A stretch of 11,822 nt of DNA from Oscillospiraceae bacterium (GTDB lineage Bacteria > Bacillota_A > Clostridia > Oscillospirales > Oscillospiraceae), in contig JAFQHF010000034.1 of the NCBI GenBank assembly GCA_017398105.1, positions 1-11,822 on the forward strand, read 5' to 3'. The position numbers and the translations under genes are program-made. Positions 1-6,162 of this stretch are shown piece by piece. The first letter of the stretch is position 1. Every line of letters begins with the position of its first letter. The notes under the pieces are model-generated. The model ran no database searches and was not told the DNA's origin. It saw nothing but the letters and a program-made list of their open reading frames with translations.

Positions 1-145
1 CGATGTGGTCATGGTCGTTTCCACCATGAACATGACCGGCGCCGAAGTCGCTGCTCTGGCACACGGCAACGGTGTTACCTACACCTTCCCCGGCCACTGC
101 TGCCATGTCTTCTCCAAGGAGACCGGCGTCAACCTGGAAGCCTGA
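1..145 (+). CDS. C-terminal fragment of an unidentified protein
   Basis: An open frame enters from the left edge (first full codon at base 2) and stops at TGA 143-145, giving 48 residues. The tail contains MTGAEVAALAHG followed by TYTFPGHCCHVFSKETG and ends in NLEA. The GHCCH cluster could bind metal, but I do not recognise the family. Codon use resembles the rest of the window, so I think this is a real gene end. It converges on the LacI-1 gene, with two hairpins in the 126-base gap. The start and most of the protein lie outside the window. Confidence 0.55.
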   Translation, partial: DVVMVVSTMNMTGAEVAALAHGNGVTYTFPGHCCHVFSKETGVNLEA

Positions 146-194
146 TCCGGTTTACCGGAACCTGATTTCCGTCATCTCTTTCCTTTTTTCCTAT

Positions 195-230
195 GACAAA
201 GCCTCCGGCATTCGTGCCGGGGGCTTTGTC
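195..230. terminator. Long hairpin between convergent genes
   Basis: A 16-base stem (195-210 with 215-230, one G-T pair) closes on a TTCG tetraloop. It lies 50 bases after the left-edge gene's stop. No T run follows on either strand, so it is not a textbook intrinsic terminator; it may act as an RNA 3' end stabiliser or part of a bidirectional terminator. Confidence 0.5.
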
Positions 231-240
231 GCGCAAATAT

Positions 241-263
241 CCCCCGGACGTTTCGTCCGGGGG
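241..263 (-). terminator. Hairpin downstream of LacI-1
   Basis: A 10-base GC-rich stem, CCCCCGGACG (241-250) with CGTCCGGGGG (254-263), and a 3-base loop. It lies 8 bases beyond the LacI-1 stop on the - strand and is followed there by ATATTTGCGC, a weak T-rich tail. It probably ends the regulator transcript. Confidence 0.5.
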
Positions 264-271
264 TAACAGAA

Positions 272-1294
272 TTATTCTTCGATCCGTCTGCAGCTGTCTC
301 TGGGGACGATCCGGTGGGGGACAATGATCTTGGTGGGCCGCAAGTTGGGATTTTCCAGATAATTGATGATGTGCATGGCGGCTTCCTGACCAAGCTGATA
401 GGCATTGATGTCCACTGCGGTCAGCTGGGGAGAGGCCAGCTCGCTGTATAGGGAATTGTTGAATGCGATGATGGAAACGTCATCCGGAATGGACAGGCCC
501 ACTTTGGTGCAGGCCCGCTCCAGCGCCAGGGCCAGCATATCTTCGCTGACAACAAAGGCGGTGGGATGATCCTCCCGGGAAAGCAGTGTACGCAGGGATT
601 CTGCATTGGAATTGACCTGCTCCATCTCGATGCAGTAATCGGGGCGGAAGGGGATACCGTGGAGGATCAGAGACAGCTGATAGCCTGCCTGCCGTTCTGC
701 GGCGAAGATAAAGGAGCTGGCGCTTCCCAGGTAGCCGATCTTCCGGTGCCCCAGATCGTAAAGGTAATCGGTAGCCTCCCGGCTGGCGTTCAGGTTGTCG
801 TTGTCGATGGACAGGGTCTGGGCGGCCATCTCATAGGGCTTGCCTACGATCACATAAAGCACACCGTGCTCGCACAGATAATCAATGACGGGATCATCCT
901 TCTGAGAGTAAAGCAGAATAAAGCCGTCGATCCTTCCGCTGAGGTGCAGGGTTTTGACAGAGTGCAGCAGCTCGGCCTGATCACTGCCGGTGATCACGGT
1001 GCTGGCAGTCTGGCGCTGGTTGCAGATCTGGCTGATGCCCCGGATGGCCTTCAGGAACACATTGTTTTCATAAGCATCCCGGCCGGAAGGGGGCAGAATG
1101 ATGCCGATCATCTTGATGGGCTGGGGGGCGGCGCTTTCGCTGGGGGTATAGCCCTCGTAGCCAAGTTCAGCCATGGCTTTGCGCACGCGCTCCTGGGTTT
1201 CCCGGCTGATGGCGGGATTGTTGTTGCATACACGGGAAACGGTGGAGGTGGACACACCGGCCAGCGCGGCCACATCGCGGATAGTAACTGCCAT
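272..1294 (-). CDS. LacI/GalR-family transcriptional regulator, MalR-like (LacI-1)
   Basis: Predicted sugar-responsive DNA-binding repressor of 340 residues, the usual LacI-family length. The N-terminus MAVTIRDVAALAGVSTSTVS is a typical LacI helix-turn-helix, followed by the hinge region (SRETQERVRKAMAELGY) and a periplasmic-binding-protein-like sugar domain from about residue 60 to the end, with the family's late motif VSIIAFNNS. I chose ATG at 1294: AAGGAG (1303-1308) is 8 bases upstream, whereas the in-frame TTG at 1300 sits too close to it. It is divergent from the sugar-binding protein gene and about 60% identical by eye to LacI-2 at 4816-5835, including nearly the same recognition helix. 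Neighbouring maltodextrin genes suggest a MalR-like role; the inducer is not shown by the sequence. Confidence 0.93.
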   Translation of the reverse strand: MAVTIRDVAALAGVSTSTVSRVCNNNPAISRETQERVRKAMAELGYEGYTPSESAAPQPIKMIGIILPPSGRDAYENNVFLKAIRGISQICNQRQTASTVITGSDQAELLHSVKTLHLSGRIDGFILLYSQKDDPVIDYLCEHGVLYVIVGKPYEMAAQTLSIDNDNLNASREATDYLYDLGHRKIGYLGSASSFIFAAERQAGYQLSLILHGIPFRPDYCIEMEQVNSNAESLRTLLSREDHPTAFVVSEDMLALALERACTKVGLSIPDDVSIIAFNNSLYSELASPQLTAVDINAYQLGQEAAMHIINYLENPNLRPTKIIVPHRIVPRDSCRRIEE

Positions 1295-1327
1295 AATCAA
1301 AGCTCCTTGAAACTGTTTATGAAAACT

Positions 1328-1356
1328 ATTTTAAACCAAAGAGAGGCGGATGTCAA
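1328..1356 (-). promoter_or_regulatory. Sigma-A promoter of LacI-1
   Basis: On the - strand, TTGACA (1356-1351), 17 bases, then TAAAAT (1333-1328): a perfect -35 and a near-consensus -10. Transcription should start near 1321, about 27 bases before the ATG. A degenerate TTGCA-N7-GGCAA sequence (1362-1378) lies just upstream of the -35 box and may be a weak operator for autoregulation. Confidence 0.8.
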
Positions 1357-1429
1357 CTTATTTGCATGTATTGGGCAACAAAGAAGCAAAAGAACGCGAT
1401 AATAGGATAATATTAACAAAATAATGGAG

Positions 1430-1440
1430 CACAATTTGTG
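1430..1440. repeat. Small perfect palindrome CACAATTTGTG in the divergent promoter region
   Basis: CACAA-T-TTGTG is an 11-base perfect palindrome between the two divergent promoters. It resembles the inner part of the TGCA-type operators but lacks their TGCA ends. It may be a degenerate operator or chance in AT-rich DNA. Confidence 0.3.
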
Positions 1441-1487
1441 AACAAAGTAGAAAAGCCAAAAAGCGTCCTGAAAGAGAAAAAATGATG

Positions 1488-1504
1488 TTGCAAATTTGTT
1501 GCAC
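1488..1504. promoter_or_regulatory. LacI-type operator over the -35 box
   Basis: Inverted repeat TTGCA (1488-1492), 7 bases, TGCAC (1500-1504); the core reads TGCAA-ATTTG-TTGCA. It covers the -35 box of the sugar-binding protein promoter, the position expected for a repressor site. The same half-sites recur at 1521-1536 and 5981-6023. Confidence 0.6.
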
Positions 1505-1516
1505 AAGATGTACAAT
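1488..1516 (+). promoter_or_regulatory. Sigma-A promoter of the sugar-binding protein unit
   Basis: TTGCAA (1488-1493), exactly 17 bases, then TACAAT (1511-1516). The expected start is near 1523, giving a leader of about 138 bases before the ATG at 1661. Both promoter boxes are embedded in or next to LacI-type operators. Confidence 0.7.
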
Positions 1517-1520
1517 GATA

Positions 1521-1536
1521 GTGCAAAATTGTGCAA
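1521..1536. promoter_or_regulatory. LacI-type operator over the transcription start
   Basis: GTGCA-AAATTG-TGCAA, half-sites separated by 6 bases. It lies over the predicted start point (about 1523), 33 bases after the first operator. A further TGCAAG follows at 1543. This is a normal place for steric repression. Confidence 0.55.
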
Positions 1537-1550
1537 ACACAGTGCAAGCG

Positions 1551-1592
1551 GGGGACCTCACAGGGAATTCCGGAATTTCATGGGAGGTCCCC
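1551..1592 (+). promoter_or_regulatory. Leader hairpin upstream of the sugar-binding protein gene
   Basis: GGGGACCTC (1551-1559) pairs perfectly with GAGGTCCCC (1584-1592) around a 24-base loop that contains GGAATTCC. It lies in the untranslated leader. A TTTTT run at 1604-1608 comes 11 bases after the stem, too far for a canonical terminator. It may be an attenuator, an mRNA stabiliser or incidental. Confidence 0.4.
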
Positions 1593-1660
1593 GGCAAAAT
1601 CCGTTTTTCCCGCCTGCGGGCGTGAAAATAAGAGACATCAAATAAGAAGGAGAATGCATC

Positions 1661-2968
1661 ATGAAAAAACACATTGCTCTGCTGATGGCGCTGGTCATGG
1701 TTTTTTGTCTGGCAGCCTGCGGCGGCACTTCCGCTGAAGCGGAAGCAGAACAGTCCGGCTCCAACGAAGCCGGCAGCGTTTACTATCTGAACTTCAAGCC
1801 CGAGGCTGATGCGGCATGGCAGGAGCTGGCTGCTGCCTATACTGCCGAGACCGGCGTCGCCGTAAAGGTGGTCACTGCAGCAGGCGGCAACTATGCCGAT
1901 ACCCTGAATGCGGAAATGGCCAAGGATACCGCTCCTACCCTGTTCAACTGCGGCAATGCCCAGAGCCTGAAGGACTGGGCTGACTACACGCTGGATCTGA
2001 CCGGCACTGCCTTTGCAAACGAACTGGCTACCAATGACTTCAATCTCTATGATGAAAACGGCGCCCTGAAGGCTGTGGGCTACTGTTATGAGTCCTATGG
2101 CATCATTGTCAATGTGGATCTGCTGAATGCCGCCGGTTACGAGCTGGCTGACATCACCAACTTTGAGACCCTGAAGGCAGTTGCTGATGACATCCATGCC
2201 CGCAGCGCTGAGCTGGGCTTCGACGCCTTTACTTCCGCCGGCCTGGATTCCTCTTCCTCCTGGCGTTTCTCCGGCCATCTGGCCAATATGCCCCTGTTCT
2301 ATGAATTCCGGGATCACAATGTGACCGAGCAGCCTGCCACCATCACCGGCGAGTATCTGGACAACTACCGCCAGATCTGGGATCTGTACATCACCGATTC
2401 CTCCGCAGATGTCAGCACCCTGGCAACCTCCACCGGCGATGAGAGCAAGGCTCTGTTCACTGAGGGCAAGGCTGTGTTCCATCAGCAGGGCTCCTGGGAA
2501 TATGCCGGTCTGACTGAGGCCGGTATGACCAATCTGGCTATGATCCCCATCTACTGCGGTGTGGAGGGTGAAGAGCAGGCCGGTCTGTGCTCCGGCACCG
2601 AGAACTGCTGGGCGGTGAATGCCCAGGCCAGCGAGGCAGACATCCAGGCAACTCTGGACTTCATCTACTGGGTTGTCACCAGCGAAGCCGGCACCCAGAT
2701 GCTGGCAGACGAATTTGGCGCAGTTCCCTTCAAGGCTGCCAAGACCCCTGAAAATGTCTTCTGCGCAAATGCAAACCAGATGGTCTCCGAGGGCAAGTAC
2801 ACCGTGACCTGGGCCTTCAACCATACCCCCAACGTGGATGCATGGCGGGCCACCGTAGTCACCGCTCTGAACAAGTATTCCGTTGACCCCACCGATGAGA
2901 ACTGGGCGGAGGTCGTGACGGCATTCGTAGACGGCTGGGCCATTGAGTATACCATGGCCAACGGCTGA
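1661..2968 (+). CDS. ABC transporter sugar-binding lipoprotein (family 1), likely maltodextrin-binding
   Basis: Predicted extracellular substrate-binding lipoprotein of 435 residues for ABC import of malto-oligosaccharides. Residues 1-20 are a lipoprotein signal peptide: Lys-Lys, a hydrophobic core, and an LAAC lipobox with Cys20 as the lipidated residue, followed by a Gly/Ser/Glu-rich linker. The mature part has the type-1 sugar-binding layout, including YGIIVNVDLLNAAGY, a KALFTEGKAVFHQQGSW hinge-like segment and EAGTQMLADEFGAVPF near the end. The start is fixed by AGAAGGAG 8 bases upstream. It is followed after 120 bases by an alpha-glucosidase. No permease or ATPase gene lies beside it, which is unusual because this family normally precedes two permeases. 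Sugar specificity is inferred from neighbours only. Confidence 0.9.
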   Translation: MKKHIALLMALVMVFCLAACGGTSAEAEAEQSGSNEAGSVYYLNFKPEADAAWQELAAAYTAETGVAVKVVTAAGGNYADTLNAEMAKDTAPTLFNCGNAQSLKDWADYTLDLTGTAFANELATNDFNLYDENGALKAVGYCYESYGIIVNVDLLNAAGYELADITNFETLKAVADDIHARSAELGFDAFTSAGLDSSSSWRFSGHLANMPLFYEFRDHNVTEQPATITGEYLDNYRQIWDLYITDSSADVSTLATSTGDESKALFTEGKAVFHQQGSWEYAGLTEAGMTNLAMIPIYCGVEGEEQAGLCSGTENCWAVNAQASEADIQATLDFIYWVVTSEAGTQMLADEFGAVPFKAAKTPENVFCANANQMVSEGKYTVTWAFNHTPNVDAWRATVVTALNKYSVDPTDENWAEVVTAFVDGWAIEYTMANG

Positions 2969-2980
2969 TCCGGAAAATCA

Positions 2981-2996
2981 AAGCAAACGTTTTTCT
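2981..2996. promoter_or_regulatory. Possible CG-centred LacI/CcpA-type operator
   Basis: AAGCAAACGTTTTTCT, 12 bases after the sugar-binding protein stop, is a near-palindrome around CG (GCAAACGTTTTTC). It resembles the canonical LacI-family and cre-type centre. It could regulate the downstream alpha-glucosidase, for which I see no convincing promoter of its own; the gap also holds a short TCCGG/CCGGA inverted repeat (3023-3044). Confidence 0.35.
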
Positions 2997-3088
2997 AATA
3001 GAAGGCATCTCTGAATCGGAAATCCGGTTTTGGAGCTTGCCGGAAATATGAGAGGCGCCTGTGATACATCAGGAAAGAAGGTGCCTTT

Positions 3089-4765
3089 ATGGCGATAACA
3101 AAAAAATGGTGGCACGATAAGGTCGCCTATCAGATCTATCCTAAGAGCTTCCTGGATGCGGACGGAAACGGTGTGGGTGATCTGCGGGGCATTATCAGCA
3201 AGCTGGACTATCTGAAGGAACTGGGCATCGACATCATCTGGATCTCTCCGATCTACCGGTCAGCCTTTGTGGACCAGGGTTACGATATTTCGGATTACTA
3301 TGATATCGATCCGGCCTTTGGAACCATGGAAGAGTTCGATGAGCTGCTGGAGGAGGCAAAAAAGCGGGATCTGCATATCGTGATGGATCTTGTGATCAAC
3401 CACTGCTCTGATCAGCATGAGTGGTTCCGGAAAGCGCTGAAAGATCCCTTTGGGAAGTACGGAAAGTATTTCTACTTCCGCAAGGGCAAGGAGGGCCAGC
3501 CTCCCAGCAATACCCGGGCTTATTTCGGCGGAAGCACCTGGGAGCCGGTTCCCGGGTTTGAGGATCTGTATTACTTCCATGCCTTTGCAAAGGAACAGCC
3601 GGATCTGAACTGGGAGAATCCCGAGGTGCTGCAGGAACTGTATGCCATGATCAACTGGTGGCTGGAAAAGGGTGTGTCCGGATTCCGGATCGATGCCATT
3701 ATCAATATCCAGAAAGATCTGGCATTCCCCAGCTACGCACCGGACGGCAGGGATGGTCTGGCCTCCGTGGTGCACATGGTGGAAAGCGTAGACGGCGTGG
3801 GCGAAAAGCTGCAGGCCTTGAAGCACAATACCTTCGAAAAGTACGATGCTTTTACCGTGGCGGAAGTATTTAATATGAAAAAGGATGAGCTGGAGGAATT
3901 TGTGGGCGAAAACGGCCACTTCTCCACCATGTTCGACTTTTCTGTCAACTGCCTGTCCGATGGCCCGGGCGGCTGGTACCGCAACAGCCATATTTCCTTT
4001 GCGGATTACCGCAGAACCCTGTATCAGTCCCAGAAGGAATGTCTGGATGTGGGCTTCCTGTCAAATATCATTGAAAACCACGACGAGCCCCGGGGCAGCA
4101 GCCGGTTCCTGCCGGAGTATGCCCAGAATGAAATGGGCATGAAGATGCTTGGAACCGTCAGCATGCTCCTGCGGGGACTGCCGTTCCTGTATCAGGGTCA
4201 GGAGATCGGTATGACCAACTGCCCCATGGATTCGGTGGAGGAGTATGATGACATCAATACCAAGGCAGAGTATGCCCTGGCCCGCAGCGCCGGGCTGAGC
4301 GATGCGCAGGCCCTGGAAGCCTGCTACCGGTTCAGCCGGGACAACGCCCGGACACCGATGCAGTGGGATGACACGCCCAATGCCGGTTTCACATCCGGAA
4401 AGCCCTGGCTGAAGGTGAATCCCAATTACCGGCAGGTCAACGTGGCGGAGCAGGAAAAGCGGGAAGATTCCATTCTGAATTACTATAAGAAGCTCATCTC
4501 CCTGCGCAAGGGAGCGCAGTACCGCCAGCTGTTTACCTACGGTGATTTTCAGCCGGTTCTGGAGGAGCAGGAGCATCTGCTGGCATACCGGCGCAGCTTG
4601 CAGGAACAGGAAGCAGTGGTGATCGCGAATTTCGGCGCGGAGTCTGCTGAAATTTCCGAATCCTGGCTGCAGGGCCGGCATGTGCTGCTTAGCAACGCAC
4701 CGGTTTCCTGCGAAAACGGCAGCGTGATCCTTGCATCGGCACAGGTGATTGTGCTGGCCAAATAA
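3089..4765 (+). CDS. GH13 alpha-glucosidase (oligo-1,6-/alpha-1,4-glucosidase type, GH13_31-like)
   Basis: Predicted cytoplasmic exo-alpha-glucosidase of 558 residues, the usual length for the MalL/oligo-1,6-glucosidase group, releasing glucose from malto- or isomalto-oligosaccharides. Seen in order: WWHDKVAYQIYPKSF at the N-terminus, a DADGNGVGDLRGI calcium-type loop, MDLVINHCSD (region I), QPDLNW (170-175, typical of GH13_31), GFRIDAI with nucleophile Asp202, FTVAEVF with acid/base Glu259, ENHDEPR with transition-state Asp332, and RTPMQWDD. All catalytic residues are intact. The residue after the nucleophile is Ala203; in this subfamily Val there goes with alpha-1,6 preference and Ala or Thr with alpha-1,4, so maltase-like activity is favoured. 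AGAAGG lies 7 bases before ATG. It is probably co-transcribed with the sugar-binding protein and ends at a strong terminator. Confidence 0.93.
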   Translation: MAITKKWWHDKVAYQIYPKSFLDADGNGVGDLRGIISKLDYLKELGIDIIWISPIYRSAFVDQGYDISDYYDIDPAFGTMEEFDELLEEAKKRDLHIVMDLVINHCSDQHEWFRKALKDPFGKYGKYFYFRKGKEGQPPSNTRAYFGGSTWEPVPGFEDLYYFHAFAKEQPDLNWENPEVLQELYAMINWWLEKGVSGFRIDAIINIQKDLAFPSYAPDGRDGLASVVHMVESVDGVGEKLQALKHNTFEKYDAFTVAEVFNMKKDELEEFVGENGHFSTMFDFSVNCLSDGPGGWYRNSHISFADYRRTLYQSQKECLDVGFLSNIIENHDEPRGSSRFLPEYAQNEMGMKMLGTVSMLLRGLPFLYQGQEIGMTNCPMDSVEEYDDINTKAEYALARSAGLSDAQALEACYRFSRDNARTPMQWDDTPNAGFTSGKPWLKVNPNYRQVNVAEQEKREDSILNYYKKLISLRKGAQYRQLFTYGDFQPVLEEQEHLLAYRRSLQEQEAVVIANFGAESAEISESWLQGRHVLLSNAPVSCENGSVILASAQVIVLAK

Positions 4766-4784
4766 AAACACCCTGAAAAAAGAA

Positions 4785-4816
4785 GCGTGCCTGTGAATTA
4801 CAGGCACGCATTTTTT
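4785..4816. terminator. Bidirectional intrinsic terminator
   Basis: A 10-base perfect stem, GCGTGCCTGT (4785-4794) with ACAGGCACGC (4800-4809), 5-base loop, then A and TTTTTT (4811-4816) on the + strand. On the - strand a TTCTTTTTT tail follows. It ends the alpha-glucosidase transcript and the convergent LacI-2 transcript, whose stop codon begins within the T run. Confidence 0.92.
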
Positions 4817-5835
4817 CATATTTTCCTGCAGCTGCTGCGCTCAACGATCCGGTAGGGGACGATGACCCGGGTGGCGGGAAGCTCCGGATTATCGATCCAG
4901 CTCAGAATGCGGTTGGCAGCTTCCTGACCCAGCTGGTAGGAATTGATGTCCACCACGGTCAGCTGAGGAGAAGCCAGCTGGGAGTACAGGGAATTGTTGA
5001 AGGCGATAATGGAAATGTCATCCGGAATGGACAGGCCCATTTGTGCACAGGCCCGTTCCAGAGCCAGAGCCAGCAGATCATCGCTGACCACAAAGGCGGT
5101 GGGCCGGTCTTCACGGCGAAGCAGAGCTTCCAGGGCGTGAAAATCCTGGGAATGGATGCTTTCCATCTCGATCAGATAATCCTCCCGAACCGGCAGGGAA
5201 TGCAGGAACAGGGACAGCTGATATCCGGCACGGCGGTCGGAAGCATACAGGAAGGGCCGCTTGCTGCCGATATATCCGATCCTGCGGTGACCCAGCCCAT
5301 ACAGATAAGTTGCCGCATCCCGTCCGGCGCTCAGATTGTCATTGTCGACACACACGGTCTGACAGGAAATATCATCGGACTTTCCCACAATGACATAGAT
5401 CAGGCCGTTGCTGCACAGGTAATCCACCACGATATCGTTGGGCAGGGAATACAGCAGAATAAAACCGGAGATACCGCCGCTGTGGTGCAGCTTTTGGACG
5501 GTGGCGAGGATCTCTTCGTAATCCATACCGGTGACGATGGAGATGGCGGCGCAGCGCTGGTTGCAGATCTGGCTGATGCCGCGGATGGCCTTCAGGTAAA
5601 AGGTATTTTCGTAAGTCTCCCGGCCGGAGGGCGGCAGAATGACACCGATATGGCGCACAGGCGGCCCGGAAGCAGCATCCTGAACCGCGGGAAGCTCATA
5701 GCCCAGTTCAGTGATCAGCTTTTGCACACGCTCCCGGGTTTCTCTGCTGATGGAAGGGCTGTTGTTGCACACCCGGGAAACAGTCGAAGGGGAGACACCG
5801 GCTAGTTTGGCGATATCCTTGATGGTTACTGACAT
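4816..5835 (-). CDS. LacI/GalR-family transcriptional regulator, MalR-like (LacI-2)
   Basis: A 339-residue regulator, paralogous to LacI-1. The N-terminus MSVTIKDIAKLAGVSPSTVS is the LacI helix-turn-helix, then SRETRERVQKLITELGYE and a sugar-binding core containing LPPSGRETYEN, CVDNDNLSAGRDAA, LGHRRIGYIGS and ISIIAFNNSLYSQLASPQL; the last is almost identical in LacI-1. I prefer ATG at 5835 over the in-frame ATG at 5841: it aligns with the LacI-1 start, and AAAGGG is then 9 rather than 3 bases away. It diverges from the EEP-malQ unit and converges on the alpha-glucosidase. Its leader carries a GTGCA-TTGT-TGCAC site, so autoregulation is plausible. It probably shares operators, and perhaps inducer, with LacI-1. 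Confidence 0.93.
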   Translation of the reverse strand: MSVTIKDIAKLAGVSPSTVSRVCNNSPSISRETRERVQKLITELGYELPAVQDAASGPPVRHIGVILPPSGRETYENTFYLKAIRGISQICNQRCAAISIVTGMDYEEILATVQKLHHSGGISGFILLYSLPNDIVVDYLCSNGLIYVIVGKSDDISCQTVCVDNDNLSAGRDAATYLYGLGHRRIGYIGSKRPFLYASDRRAGYQLSLFLHSLPVREDYLIEMESIHSQDFHALEALLRREDRPTAFVVSDDLLALALERACAQMGLSIPDDISIIAFNNSLYSQLASPQLTVVDINSYQLGQEAANRILSWIDNPELPATRVIVPYRIVERSSCRKI

Positions 5836-5853
5836 TTGCATTCACCCTTTGTT

Positions 5854-5867
5854 GTGCATTGTTGCAC
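5854..5867. promoter_or_regulatory. Operator-like inverted repeat in the LacI-2 leader
   Basis: GTGCA-TTGT-TGCAC is a perfect inverted repeat with 5-base arms, between the LacI-2 promoter and its start codon. The arms match the half-sites elsewhere in the locus, though the spacer is 4 rather than 6-7 bases. Binding here would block the regulator's own transcription. Confidence 0.45.
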
Positions 5868-5892
5868 TAAAATTGCGGATATTTCATACCTA

Positions 5893-5921
5893 ATTCTACC
5901 GGATAAAACCGGAAAAGTCAA
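5893..5921 (-). promoter_or_regulatory. Sigma-A promoter of LacI-2
   Basis: On the - strand, TTGACT (5921-5916), 17 bases, TAGAAT (5898-5893). The expected start is near 5886, with a leader of about 50 bases that contains the 5854-5867 inverted repeat. Confidence 0.75.
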
Positions 5922-5980
5922 AGGGTATTTCTGGTTTTATACGGAAAATTGTATTTTTGGGAGAAATAAAGCAAATGACA

Positions 5981-6023
5981 TTGCAAATTTGTGCAATTGC
6001 ACGAAATTGCACAAATGTTGCAA
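5981..6023. promoter_or_regulatory. Cluster of LacI-type operators upstream of the EEP-malQ promoter
   Basis: Three overlapping or abutting inverted repeats: TTGCA-N6-TGCAA (5981-5996), TTGCA-N6-TGCAC (5997-6012) and TTGCA-N7-TGCAA (6007-6023). TGCA occurs at 5982, 5992, 5998, 6008 and 6019, mostly 10-11 bases apart, and 5991-6002 is the perfect palindrome GTGCAATTGCAC. The cluster ends 7 bases before the -35 box. It is the densest operator array in the window and sits between the two divergent promoters. Confidence 0.6.
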
Positions 6024-6030
6024 AAAATGC

Positions 6031-6059
6031 TTGATAAAATACGAAACGTGTTGTAATAT
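6031..6059 (+). promoter_or_regulatory. Sigma-A promoter of the EEP-malQ operon
   Basis: TTGATA (6031-6036), 17 bases, TAATAT (6054-6059). The start is expected near 6066, leaving a leader of about 97 bases. The operator cluster lies immediately upstream and an inverted repeat (6061-6092) covers the start region. Confidence 0.75.
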
Positions 6060-6060
6060 A

Positions 6061-6092
6061 GTTGCAGAACAAATGCGGAATGTTTCTGCAAC
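6061..6092. promoter_or_regulatory. Inverted repeat over the EEP-malQ transcription start
   Basis: GTTGCAGAA (6061-6069) and TTCTGCAAC (6084-6092) are perfect complements with 14 bases between. It contains the same TGCA half-sites as the operators, 24 bases apart. It could be an operator of two half-sites on the initially transcribed region, or a 5' hairpin. Confidence 0.45.
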
Positions 6093-6162
6093 GATCTTCT
6101 CCAAAAGAAAACACGGATCTGCCGAAGGGCGGACCGGAAGTGAAAAAATTGGGGTGGGTAAT

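Noticed and set aside
1358..2824. 488-codon open frame on the - strand opposite the sugar-binding protein
   Set aside because: It is antisense to a clear lipoprotein gene, low in recognisable motifs, and its end runs through the divergent promoter region.
3089..4765. Trehalose-6-phosphate hydrolase or amylosucrase as the GH13 function
   Set aside because: No PTS or trehalose genes are nearby, and the QPDLNW and GFRIDAI motifs with MalR-type context fit an oligo-/alpha-glucosidase better; other substrates cannot be fully excluded.
5991..6002. The palindrome GTGCAATTGCAC as a stand-alone operator
   Set aside because: It is produced by the junction of two abutting TTGCA-N6-TGCA sites, so I treated it as part of the array, though it could itself be a site.
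5836..6162. N-terminal extension of the EEP protein from an ATG at 5836
   Set aside because: The extension crosses the LacI-2 start region, the operator array and the -35/-10 boxes, lacks a ribosome site, and the EEP fold starts at MKILTLN (6163).
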